From contig JAPLPC010000462.1 in NCBI GenBank assembly GCA_026400425.1, positions 1 to 9,980 of the forward strand: a stretch of 9,980 nucleotides of DNA, in the 5' to 3' direction. The notes below the pieces were generated by a model. It worked only from the letters and a program-made list of their open reading frames with translations. It was not told where the DNA came from and did no database searches. Below, piece by piece: positions 1 to 5,573 of this stretch. Both the position numbers and the translations under genes were made by a program. How positions within the stretch are numbered: position 1 is the stretch's first letter; each line of letters begins with the position of its first letter. Origin of the DNA: Hyphomicrobiales bacterium (lineage in GTDB: Bacteria; Pseudomonadota; Alphaproteobacteria; Rhizobiales; Xanthobacteraceae).

Positions 1-224
1 AGGTGCACCGAGGCGAACACGGTGACGTCGAACCCTAGTTTGCGAGGGTCGAGCAACCCACGGTAGCCCTGGATATATCCGGCCTCCTCCAGCGTACGAA
101 CCCGACGCAGACATGGCGGCGGAGAGATACCGACCCGCCTGGCAAGTTCCACATTGGTGATTCGGCCGTCGGCCTGAATCTCGCTGAGGATTTTGAGATC
201 GATCTCGTCTAGGCTTTTTGGCAC
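1..224 (-). CDS. Lrp/AsnC-family transcriptional regulator (5' part only)
   Basis: DNA-binding regulator of the leucine-responsive (feast/famine) family; the C-terminal ligand-binding RAM domain lies off the left edge. About 74 codons are visible. The protein opens VPKSLDEIDLKIL and continues through the winged-HTH signature DGRITNVELARRVGIS, then PPPCLRRVRTLEEAGYI, which is diagnostic of Lrp/AsnC proteins. I chose the GTG at 224 because AGCAGGA stands 7 bases upstream; an in-frame GTG at 251 has no ribosome site. The gene is divergent from trxB across 255 bp, so it may autoregulate from that gap and possibly affect trxB. The family is certain; the amino-acid ligand and regulon cannot be read from this part. 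Confidence 0.9.
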   Translation of the reverse strand, partial: MPKSLDEIDLKILSEIQADGRITNVELARRVGISPPPCLRRVRTLEEAGYIQGYRGLLDPRKLGFDVTVFASVH

Positions 225-285
225 GCCCGGGTCCTGCTGATAGCGAAGCACTGGTGGCAGCGGTTTAACCCAGGACGCTCGACAT

Positions 286-302
286 GCGCAATTTTATTGC
301 GC
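286..302. promoter_or_regulatory. Inverted repeat in the lrp-trxB divergent gap
   Basis: GCGCAAT-TTT-ATTGCGC is a perfect 7-bp dyad, 62 bp upstream of the Lrp start. A second TTGC-containing unit, CATTGCAGAAATT, follows about one helical turn later (306-318). Lrp proteins bind degenerate, phased, AT-centred dyads, so this is a plausible autoregulatory site. That role is inferred. Confidence 0.4.
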
Positions 303-348
303 GTGCATTGCAGAAATTAAGCCTCTGCGGGGGAAAACCAAGCGGTAT

Positions 349-360
349 GAATTGCAATTC
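349..360. promoter_or_regulatory. Perfect 12-bp palindrome GAATTGCAATTC
   Basis: A perfect 12-bp palindrome in the same divergent gap, followed by CTTGCATA (360-367). It shares the TTGCA word with the dyad at 286-302. It could be a second half of an Lrp-type operator or part of the trxB promoter region. No convincing -35/-10 pair for trxB was identified here. Confidence 0.35.
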
Positions 361-479
361 TTGCATAGCTCACCAGATATTCTAGACTTCATTTCAACGA
401 CTTCGCGCCAGTGCGCCCCAGCGCCGGCACATTTCGCACCGAGCATCGACTTTATTGCCCTGCGGAAGGGGGTTTGACC

Positions 480-1445
480 ATGTCCAGCACGACACACGCC
501 AAAGTCGTCATCGTCGGCTCCGGTCCTGCCGGCTACACCGCTGCCATCTATGCCGCCCGCGCCATGCTCGAGCCGGTTCTCATTCAGGGCATTCAGCCCG
601 GCGGCCAGCTCACCATCACCACCGATGTTGAGAACTATCCGGGTTTTGCCGATGTCGTGCAGGGCCCATGGCTGATGGAGCAGATGGAGAAGCAGGCCCA
701 TCATGTCGGCACCAGGATCGTCACCGATCTGGTCAACGATCTCGACATCTCGCAACGCCCGTTCCGGCTGACCTGCGACTCCGGCGACATCTACCTCGCC
801 GACACCGTAATCCTTGCGACAGGTGCGCAGGCGCGCTGGCTCGGCCTGCCGTCGGAACACGCGTTTCAGGGCGGCGGCGTCTCGGCCTGTGCGACCTGCG
901 ACGGGTTCTTCTACCGCGGCAAGGAAGTGATCGTCGTCGGCGGTGGCAATACGGCGGTCGAAGAAGCGCTGTTTCTGACCAACTTCGCCTCGCAGGTGAC
1001 GATCGTTCATCGCCGCGATCATTTCCGCGCCGAACGCATTCTGCAGGATCGCCTGTTCAAGCATCCGAAAATCAATGTCGTATGGGACAGCGCGGTCGAT
1101 GAGATCTGCGGCACTCAGGGCCCGGCCAAAGTCACGCATGTGCGCCTGAAAAACGTCAAGACCGGCGCGACCACCGAGGTCAAAGCCGACGGCGTCTTCA
1201 TCGCGATCGGCCATGCGCCGGCAACAGACCTCGTCAAGGGCCAGCTCAAGCTGAAGCCTTCGGGCTATGTCGATGTCGCCCCGAACTCCACCGCAACCTC
1301 GGTGCCCGGTGTTTTCGCCGCCGGCGATGTCGCTGACGAAACATGGCGTCAGGCGGTAACCGCCGCGGGCATGGGCTGCATGGCGGCGCTGGAAGCCGAA
1401 CGCTACCTCGCTGCCCATGCCCATGACCGCGAAGCAGCAGAGTAA
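480..1445 (+). CDS. trxB: Thioredoxin reductase (NADPH)
   Basis: Flavoenzyme that passes electrons from NADPH through FAD and a redox disulfide to oxidised thioredoxin in the cytoplasm. The product has 321 residues, the usual length. Seen in order: FAD-binding GSGPAG (13-18), the ENYPGF segment, the redox centre CATC (Cys137/Cys140) followed by DG, NADPH-binding GGGNTAVEEA (from 154), HRRDHFRA (177-184) for the NADPH phosphate, and the C-terminal FAD motif AAGDV (Asp283) followed by WRQAVTAAGMGC. The open frame extends back to 411, but the ATG at 480 is preceded by GGAAGGGGG with good spacing and gives the standard N-terminus, so I chose it. A LysR gene follows after 38 bp on the same strand, so the two are probably co-transcribed. 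All catalytic residues are present. Confidence 0.97.
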   Translation: MSSTTHAKVVIVGSGPAGYTAAIYAARAMLEPVLIQGIQPGGQLTITTDVENYPGFADVVQGPWLMEQMEKQAHHVGTRIVTDLVNDLDISQRPFRLTCDSGDIYLADTVILATGAQARWLGLPSEHAFQGGGVSACATCDGFFYRGKEVIVVGGGNTAVEEALFLTNFASQVTIVHRRDHFRAERILQDRLFKHPKINVVWDSAVDEICGTQGPAKVTHVRLKNVKTGATTEVKADGVFIAIGHAPATDLVKGQLKLKPSGYVDVAPNSTATSVPGVFAAGDVADETWRQAVTAAGMGCMAALEAERYLAAHAHDREAAE

Positions 1446-1483
1446 CCCACACAGTGCCACGAACCCGCAACGGATCTACCGAT

Positions 1484-2338
1484 ATGGATTGGGATAAGCT
1501 GAAGGTGTTTCACGCCGCGGCGGAAGCGGGAAGCTTCACGCATGCAGGGGAGCAGCTCGGGCTGTCTCAGTCGGCGGTGTCCCGTCAGGTCAGCGCACTC
1601 GAGCAGGAACTGGCGGTCTCACTATTTCATCGCCACGCACGCGGCTTGATCCTCACCGAACAAGGCGACCTGCTGTTCCGCACTGCGCATGACGTATTCA
1701 TGCAGTTGCAGGCCGCGCGCGCCAAACTGACCGACAGCCGCGAACGGCCGAGCGGCGACCTCAAGGTCACCACGACGCCCGGCGTCGGCATCAACTGGCT
1801 GATTCCGCGTTCGCTGATCGTGACGGACGAGGAACTCGACCTGTCGATGCGCGAGGCCGACGTTGCGATCCGGACCCGCAAGCCGACCCAGCCGGACCTG
1901 ATCCAGCGCAAGCTGTTCGCTATGGGCTTCCACGCCTACTGCTCGCCGGAATACATCAAGCATTTCGGCACGCCGCGCACGCTCGACGAACTCGACGGCC
2001 ACCGCATCATCATGCTCAGCGACGCGCAAGTCTCGCCGCATCTGCAGAACCGCAGCTGGTTGATCGATGCCGGGCGCAACGGCAACGGCCCGCGCGAGGC
2101 CTATTTCAAGGTTAACAACATCCTGGGCCTGATGCGCGCCTGCCAGCAAGGCCTCGGCATCGCGGCGTTGCCGGACTATCTGGTGGAAGAGAACGATCGC
2201 CTCGTACAGCTGTTCAGCGAGTCGGATTCGATTCAACTCGATACGTATTTTGTTTATCCGGAGGAACTGAAGACCGTGGCCCGCGTGCAGGTGTTCCGCG
2301 ATTTCATCGTGAGCAAGGCGCAGCGCTGGCCGTCCTAG
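1484..2338 (+). CDS. LysR-type transcriptional regulator with a short gap in the effector domain
   Basis: DNA-binding regulator of the LysR family, 284 residues from the ATG at 1484 (an in-frame GTG at 1454 only adds unrelated residues). The N-terminal winged HTH is complete and typical: WDKLKVFHAAAEAGSFTHAG, then LSQSAVSRQVSALEQEL (27-43), then RGLILTEQG. The effector domain begins GDLKVTTTPGVGINWLIPR, then passes directly at residues 109/110 to SLIVTDEELDL. LysR proteins normally have about 15-20 residues here (the helix-turn-strand around F..YP.V.L), so a block seems to be missing with the frame kept. The rest of the domain (ADVAIR, FKVNNILGLMRACQQGLGIAALPDYL) looks intact. It lies 38 bp after trxB and is likely in the same transcript. 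Its target and ligand are unknown; whether the shortened protein still works is uncertain. Confidence 0.92.
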   Translation: MDWDKLKVFHAAAEAGSFTHAGEQLGLSQSAVSRQVSALEQELAVSLFHRHARGLILTEQGDLLFRTAHDVFMQLQAARAKLTDSRERPSGDLKVTTTPGVGINWLIPRSLIVTDEELDLSMREADVAIRTRKPTQPDLIQRKLFAMGFHAYCSPEYIKHFGTPRTLDELDGHRIIMLSDAQVSPHLQNRSWLIDAGRNGNGPREAYFKVNNILGLMRACQQGLGIAALPDYLVEENDRLVQLFSESDSIQLDTYFVYPEELKTVARVQVFRDFIVSKAQRWPS

Positions 2339-2354
2339 CCGGGCGTAGCGCCTT

Positions 2355-2375
2355 AGCCCGCATTTTCAGTGGGCT
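2355..2375 (+). terminator. Stem-loop just after lysR
   Basis: AGCCCGC / GTGGGCT form a 7-bp stem (one G-T pair) around an ATTTTCA loop, starting 17 bp after the lysR stop. There is no T-run after it, so it is not a canonical intrinsic terminator. It could mark or protect the 3' end of the trxB-lysR mRNA. Confidence 0.4.
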
Positions 2376-2394
2376 GCCATGTCCACGCTGCCGA

Positions 2395-2407
2395 CATGTC
2401 TGACATG
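2395..2407. promoter_or_regulatory. Palindrome CATGTC-T-GACATG upstream of the small-RNA promoter
   Basis: Perfect 6-bp arms around one base. The centre (2401) is about 54 bp before the inferred start of the small RNA, a usual place for an activator site. The cognate regulator is unknown. Confidence 0.4.
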
Positions 2408-2419
2408 ACAAGTCGTGCG

Positions 2420-2449
2420 TTGCTGCGAGACCTGAGCGCGGATCATACT
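2420..2449 (+). promoter_or_regulatory. Candidate sigma-70 promoter of the small RNA
   Basis: TTGCTG at 2420-2425, then 17 bases, then TCATAC at 2443-2448 (or CATACT with 18 bases). Transcription would start near 2454-2457, directly before the first stem of the small RNA. The match is moderate; the position relative to the RNA structure is what supports it. Confidence 0.45.
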
Positions 2450-2454
2450 CATTG

Positions 2455-2592
2455 AACGCTGAGGCCTGTAGCGCGTCATGTCCCCCTCCTCCAGTGGTGC
2501 GGGTCTCAGTTAACCCTCTTGGAAGGTGATTGTGTCGGCCTCTCGAAGGCCAATACCTCAAAGCCGGGCTCGAAAGAGACCGGCTTTTTTTT
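2455..2592 (+). ncRNA. Putative trans-acting small RNA with anti-Shine-Dalgarno loop
   Basis: About 138 nt of non-coding sequence that folds by eye into three hairpins. Hairpin 1: CTGAGGCC (2459-2466) pairs with GGTCTCAG (2502-2509). After a 5-nt bulge, CGCGTCAT (2472-2479) pairs with GTGGTGCG (2494-2501, with G-T pairs). This displays a loop at 2480-2493 containing TCCCCCTCCTCC, complementary to a GGAGG-type ribosome-binding site. Hairpin 2: GGT and ATTG (2525-2532) pair with CAATACC (2551-2557), capped by GGCCT / AGGCC (2537-2541 and 2547-2551). Hairpin 3 is an intrinsic terminator (2562-2592). Alphaproteobacteria are known to have small RNAs with CCUCCUCC loops (the alpha-r14 and cuckoo/CcsR families); this one resembles them in design, but I cannot assign it to a family without a covariance search. 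It lies alone between lysR and the convergent copA end. The exact 5' end is inferred from the promoter. Confidence 0.7.
2562..2592 (+). terminator. Rho-independent terminator of the small RNA
   Basis: AGCCGG (2562-2567) pairs with CCGGCT (2580-2585). After a G-A mismatch, CTC pairs with GAG around a GAAA tetraloop, and eight Ts follow (2585-2592). On the other strand the hairpin is followed by only three Ts, so it may also weakly end copA transcription, whose stop codon is 28 bp away. Confidence 0.9.
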
Positions 2593-2619
2593 GTGCGCTG
2601 TTCAGATCGCGTCGTTGGC

Positions 2620-4998
2620 TTAGTCCAACTTCACTTTGGCAAGCCGCAGCGCATTGCCGATCACACTCACCGACGACAATGCCATCGCCGCGGCGCCGAT
2701 CATCGGCGATAGCAGAATGCCGAACACCGGATACAGAATGCCCGCCGCAATCGGCACGCCTGCGGCGTTGTAGACGAAAGCGAACGCCAGATTCTGGCGG
2801 ATGTTGCGCATCGTCGCCTGTGACAGATGCCGCGCGCGCAGCAGGCCCGCAAGATCGCCGGTGAGCAACGTCACGGCTGCACTCTCGATCGCGACATCGG
2901 TGCCGGTGCCCATCGCTATGCCGACATCGGCGGCGGCGAGCGCCGGTGCGTCGTTGACACCGTCACCGACCATCGCCACGCGACGACCCTCATTGCGCAG
3001 CCGCGTCACGACATCGCTCTTACGCTCCGGCAACACGCCCGCCTCGATCTCGTCGATGCCGAGCGACTTCGCGACCGCCAATGCCGTGGTGCGATTGTCG
3101 CCCGTGAGCATCACCACACGCAGGCCTTCGGCACGCAGCCGGTCGAGCGCCGGACGTGCCGACGCTTTGACGGGATCCGCGATCGCCATGACGCCGCAGA
3201 CCTCCTGGTCGATCGCCACGAAGATCGCAGTCGCGCCTTCTTGACGCGCAGCTTCGGCAGCGGCATCGCAATGACGGGTATCGATTGCGAGTTCGCTCAT
3301 CAGCATCGCGTTGCCGAGCGCGATGCGTTGGCCGTCGATCACGCCCGATGCGCCCTTGCCCGAAGGCGCATCGAAGTCTGTGACGTCCTTCAGGGCAATG
3401 TCGCGCTGCTTCGCGGCAGCGACGATGGCTTGCGCCAGCGGATGCTCGCTTGCACGTTCGACGCTGGCGGCGAGTTGCAACAGTGTCGTTTCATCGAACC
3501 CCTGTATTGGTGTGATGGACGTCAGCGCGGGCTTGCCTTCGGTGAGCGTACCGGTCTTGTCGATCACGACCGTATCGATGCTTTCCAGTTGCTCCAGCGC
3601 GCCGGCATCGCGCACCAGAATGCCTGCCTGGGCACCGCGGCCGATGCCGACCATGATCGACATCGGCGTTGCAAGACCGAGTGCACAAGGACAGGCGATG
3701 ATCAGCACTGTGACAGCAGCGACCAGTGCATAGGTCAGCCTTGGCTCCGGTCCGACCAAAGCCCAGACGACGAAAGCAGCAATGGACGCCGCAAGCACGG
3801 CAGGGACGAACCAGCCGGCGACGCGATCGGCCAGCCGCTGGATCGGCGCACGCGATCGCTGCGCCTTGGCGACCATATCGACGATGCGCGACAGCATCGT
3901 ATCGCGGCCGACCTTGTCGGCCTTGAAGACAAGCCCGCCGCTCTGATTCACTGTGCCGCCAATGACGCGATCGCCTTTCTGCTTCGTGACCGGCATCGAC
4001 TCTCCCGTCACCATGGACTCATCCACCGATGAGCGCCCGTCGCGCACCACGCCATCGACCGCGATCTTTTCGCCCGGCCGGACACGCAGCATGTCGCCGA
4101 TGGCGATGTCATCGAACGAAATGTCTTCGTCACCCGACGGCCCGATGCGCCGTGCCGTCTTCGGCGCGAGCCCGAGCAAGGCGCGGATGGCGCCGGAAGT
4201 CTGGTTGCGGGCGCGCAGTTCGAGCACCTGCCCCAACAGCACCAGCACGGTAATGACAGCGGCCGCCTCGAAATAGACGGCCACCGCACCGTGATGATCC
4301 CGGAACGCCGTCGGAAAGACATCGGGCATCAGCGTCGCGACAACGCTGTAGATCCAGGCCACGCCTGTGCCCATGGCGATCAGCGTGAACATGTTGAGAT
4401 TGCCGGACACCACGGAGCGCCAGCCGCGCACGAAGAAGGGAGCACCGGCCCACAGCACCACCGGCGTGGCCAGTGCGAACGATATCCAGTTCGAACTGGC
4501 CTGCGGCACCCATTGCATCAAGCCGACATGACGACCCATCTCCAACACGAACACCGGCAGTGTCAGCGCCAGTGCGATCCAGAAGCGCCGGGTTATATCG
4601 GTCAGTTCGGGATCCGGACCATCCTCAAGCGAGACCGTCTCTGGCTCCAGCGCCATGCCGCAGATCGGGCACGTGCCCGGTCCCTCCTGGCGGACCTCGG
4701 GATCCATCGGGCAGATATAGATCGTCCCGGGGGGCATCGTCGGCGCCGGTGCGCGCGGCTTCAGAAAGCTCTCGGGATCGGCCGAGAAGCGCTCGCGGCA
4801 ACGGCTGCCGCAGAAGAAATACTCCCTGCCGTGATACGCATAGCGCTGGGTGGTGGTCGCCGGATCGACCGTCATGCCGCAAACGACATCGAGAACCTTC
4901 TCCGGGGCGGCGATCGGCGCATGATCTCCATGCGCACAGGAGCCGTGCCGGTGATCGTGCCCGCTATGGGCGCCATGCGATTGCGTCGATTCTGCCAC
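2620..4998 (-). CDS. copA: Cu(I)-exporting P1B-type ATPase
   Basis: Inner-membrane pump that couples ATP hydrolysis to export of cytoplasmic Cu(I); 792 residues from the chosen start. In order: a His-rich tail (8-26, eight His and one Cys), a YHS-type Cys-rich domain (about 37-80, VCGMTVDP...YFFCGSRC), a heavy-metal-binding domain (94-118, CPMDPEVR...CPICGMAL), then the membrane core. The core has the actuator TGES (331-334), the transmembrane metal site CPC (436-438), phosphorylated Asp480 in DKTGT, the nucleotide-domain HP (519-520) and hinge GDGVND (678-683). The last helices carry the YN and SSVS motifs that mark Cu(I) pumps. No GMxCxxC HMA domain is present. The frame is open to 5052, but that stretch runs through the operator. 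The GTG at 4998 has AGAGG 6-7 bases upstream and is preferred. Divergent csoR supports copper control. Confidence 0.95.
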   Translation of the reverse strand: MAESTQSHGAHSGHDHRHGSCAHGDHAPIAAPEKVLDVVCGMTVDPATTTQRYAYHGREYFFCGSRCRERFSADPESFLKPRAPAPTMPPGTIYICPMDPEVRQEGPGTCPICGMALEPETVSLEDGPDPELTDITRRFWIALALTLPVFVLEMGRHVGLMQWVPQASSNWISFALATPVVLWAGAPFFVRGWRSVVSGNLNMFTLIAMGTGVAWIYSVVATLMPDVFPTAFRDHHGAVAVYFEAAAVITVLVLLGQVLELRARNQTSGAIRALLGLAPKTARRIGPSGDEDISFDDIAIGDMLRVRPGEKIAVDGVVRDGRSSVDESMVTGESMPVTKQKGDRVIGGTVNQSGGLVFKADKVGRDTMLSRIVDMVAKAQRSRAPIQRLADRVAGWFVPAVLAASIAAFVVWALVGPEPRLTYALVAAVTVLIIACPCALGLATPMSIMVGIGRGAQAGILVRDAGALEQLESIDTVVIDKTGTLTEGKPALTSITPIQGFDETTLLQLAASVERASEHPLAQAIVAAAKQRDIALKDVTDFDAPSGKGASGVIDGQRIALGNAMLMSELAIDTRHCDAAAEAARQEGATAIFVAIDQEVCGVMAIADPVKASARPALDRLRAEGLRVVMLTGDNRTTALAVAKSLGIDEIEAGVLPERKSDVVTRLRNEGRRVAMVGDGVNDAPALAAADVGIAMGTGTDVAIESAAVTLLTGDLAGLLRARHLSQATMRNIRQNLAFAFVYNAAGVPIAAGILYPVFGILLSPMIGAAAMALSSVSVIGNALRLAKVKLD

Positions 4999-5008
4999 GT
5001 CGCACCTC

Positions 5009-5037
5009 TTGATATAGATACCCTTGGGGGGTATATG
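5009..5037 (+). promoter_or_regulatory. csoR promoter with embedded CsoR operator, shared with copA
   Basis: TTGATA (5009-5014), 17 bases, TATATG (5032-5037): a strong sigma-70 pair. Inside the spacer is ATACCC-TTGGG-GGGTAT (5018-5034), a perfect 6-bp dyad matching the TACCNNNNGGGGGTA form reported for CsoR operators. Bound repressor would occlude RNA polymerase. The site is 20 bp upstream of the copA start on the other strand, so it should control both genes; the copA -35/-10 boxes are less clear. Confidence 0.85.
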
Positions 5038-5043
5038 GACTGC

Positions 5044-5319
5044 ATGCGCCATGAGATCAAGACGTCCTGTTTAAAACGCCTTAAACGGATCGAAGGCCAG
5101 GTACGCGGCCTCGCCGGTATGATCGACGACGATCGCTACTGCATTGATGTCGTCACGCAGATCGCCGCGGCGCGAGCTGCATTGCGGCGGGTCGAGGAGG
5201 AGATCTTGCGCGATCATGTCGCGCATTGCGTGGAGCATGCGATCGCCTCCGGCGATCAAGCCGACCAGCGGCGCAAGATTGCCGAACTGATGGATGTGGT
5301 CAGCCGCTCTGGTCGATGA
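5044..5319 (+). CDS. csoR: CsoR-family copper-sensing repressor
   Basis: Small all-helical repressor that releases its operator when it binds Cu(I); 91 residues from the ATG at 5044. Family signature: SCLKRLKRIEGQVRGLAGMI, then RYCIDVVTQIAAARAAL, then LRDHVAHCVEHAI. The Cu(I) ligand set Cys-His-Cys of CsoR is present as Cys33, His58 and Cys62 (Cys36, His61 and Cys65 if the upstream ATG at 5035 is used). I prefer 5044 because the ATG at 5035 overlaps the -10 box (5032-5037), so transcription should begin near 5044 and the mRNA would be leaderless. No proper ribosome site exists for either start. It is divergent from copA and overlaps the operator region, as expected for autoregulation. RcnR or FrmR members use different ligands, so copper is the best assignment. 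Confidence 0.92.
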   Translation: MRHEIKTSCLKRLKRIEGQVRGLAGMIDDDRYCIDVVTQIAAARAALRRVEEEILRDHVAHCVEHAIASGDQADQRRKIAELMDVVSRSGR

Positions 5320-5343
5320 TGATCCCTCGTCTGCACAGGAATT

Positions 5344-5379
5344 CGCAAAGACGGTTGATTTGAGATTATCGTTTTTGCG
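5344..5379 (+). other. Stem-loop after csoR
   Basis: CGCAAAGACG (5344-5353) can pair with CGTTTTTGCG (5370-5379) over 10 bp with one G-T pair, around a 16-nt AT-rich loop, starting 24 bp after the csoR stop. The Ts lie inside the stem and no T-run follows, so it is at best a weak terminator or a 3' stabilising hairpin. Confidence 0.35.
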
Positions 5380-5456
5380 TCTCCGAAGTCGAACGGCGGA
5401 TCAGCACACGCCAAGATAGGCGCGCGAACTGTTTCTCCATGCCGGACGTCGTTGGA

Positions 5457-5476
5457 AGTGTCCGCCCGCGGACACT
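5457..5476. promoter_or_regulatory. 20-bp palindrome, possible operator
   Basis: AGTGTCCGC-CC-GCGGACACT: perfect 9-bp arms with a 2-bp centre, 98 bp upstream of the MHYT-GGDEF-EAL gene. No T-run follows, so it is more likely a dimeric protein-binding site than a terminator. I do not recognise the regulator. Confidence 0.5.
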
Positions 5477-5537
5477 CGGCGGGACCGTCGCCGATGTGGG
5501 TATTTACGTGTCATTGCATACTTATCTCTAGCGTCGC

Positions 5538-5564
5538 CCGCAGGTTAAGCGTCCTCACCTGCGG
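5538..5564 (+). promoter_or_regulatory. Hairpin directly before the MHYT-GGDEF-EAL start
   Basis: CCGCAGGT (5538-5545) and ACCTGCGG (5557-5564) are perfect 8-bp arms around 11 bases, ending 9 bp before the ATG at 5574. The stem occupies the place where a Shine-Dalgarno sequence would be, and no GGAG-like site is otherwise visible. It could be an operator or a translational control hairpin. Confidence 0.45.
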
Positions 5565-5573
5565 TTCGTATCT

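Noticed and set aside
294..1460. Long leftward open frame of 388 codons opposite trxB
   Set aside because: It is antisense to an unmistakable trxB, has low-complexity Arg/Gly/Asp composition and no recognisable domain. Such frames are common shadows in high-GC genes.
2339..2592. Identification of the small RNA as 6S, SRP, RNase P or tmRNA
   Set aside because: None of their conserved cores (for example the SRP GGAAGG/AGCA loop pair or the RNase P GAGGAAAGTCC) is present in the right context.
2526..2864. Rightward frames starting in the small-RNA region
   Set aside because: They run through the RNA's second hairpin and terminator and then antisense to copA; Arg/Ser-rich with no family resemblance.
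2827..4032. Rightward open frame of 401 codons opposite copA
   Set aside because: Antisense to conserved ATPase motifs; Arg/Asp/His-rich composition typical of a shadow frame.
4291..5043. Upstream extension of the csoR frame to give 342 residues
   Set aside because: The extension is antisense to copA and runs through the promoter and operator; only the last ~91 residues are CsoR.
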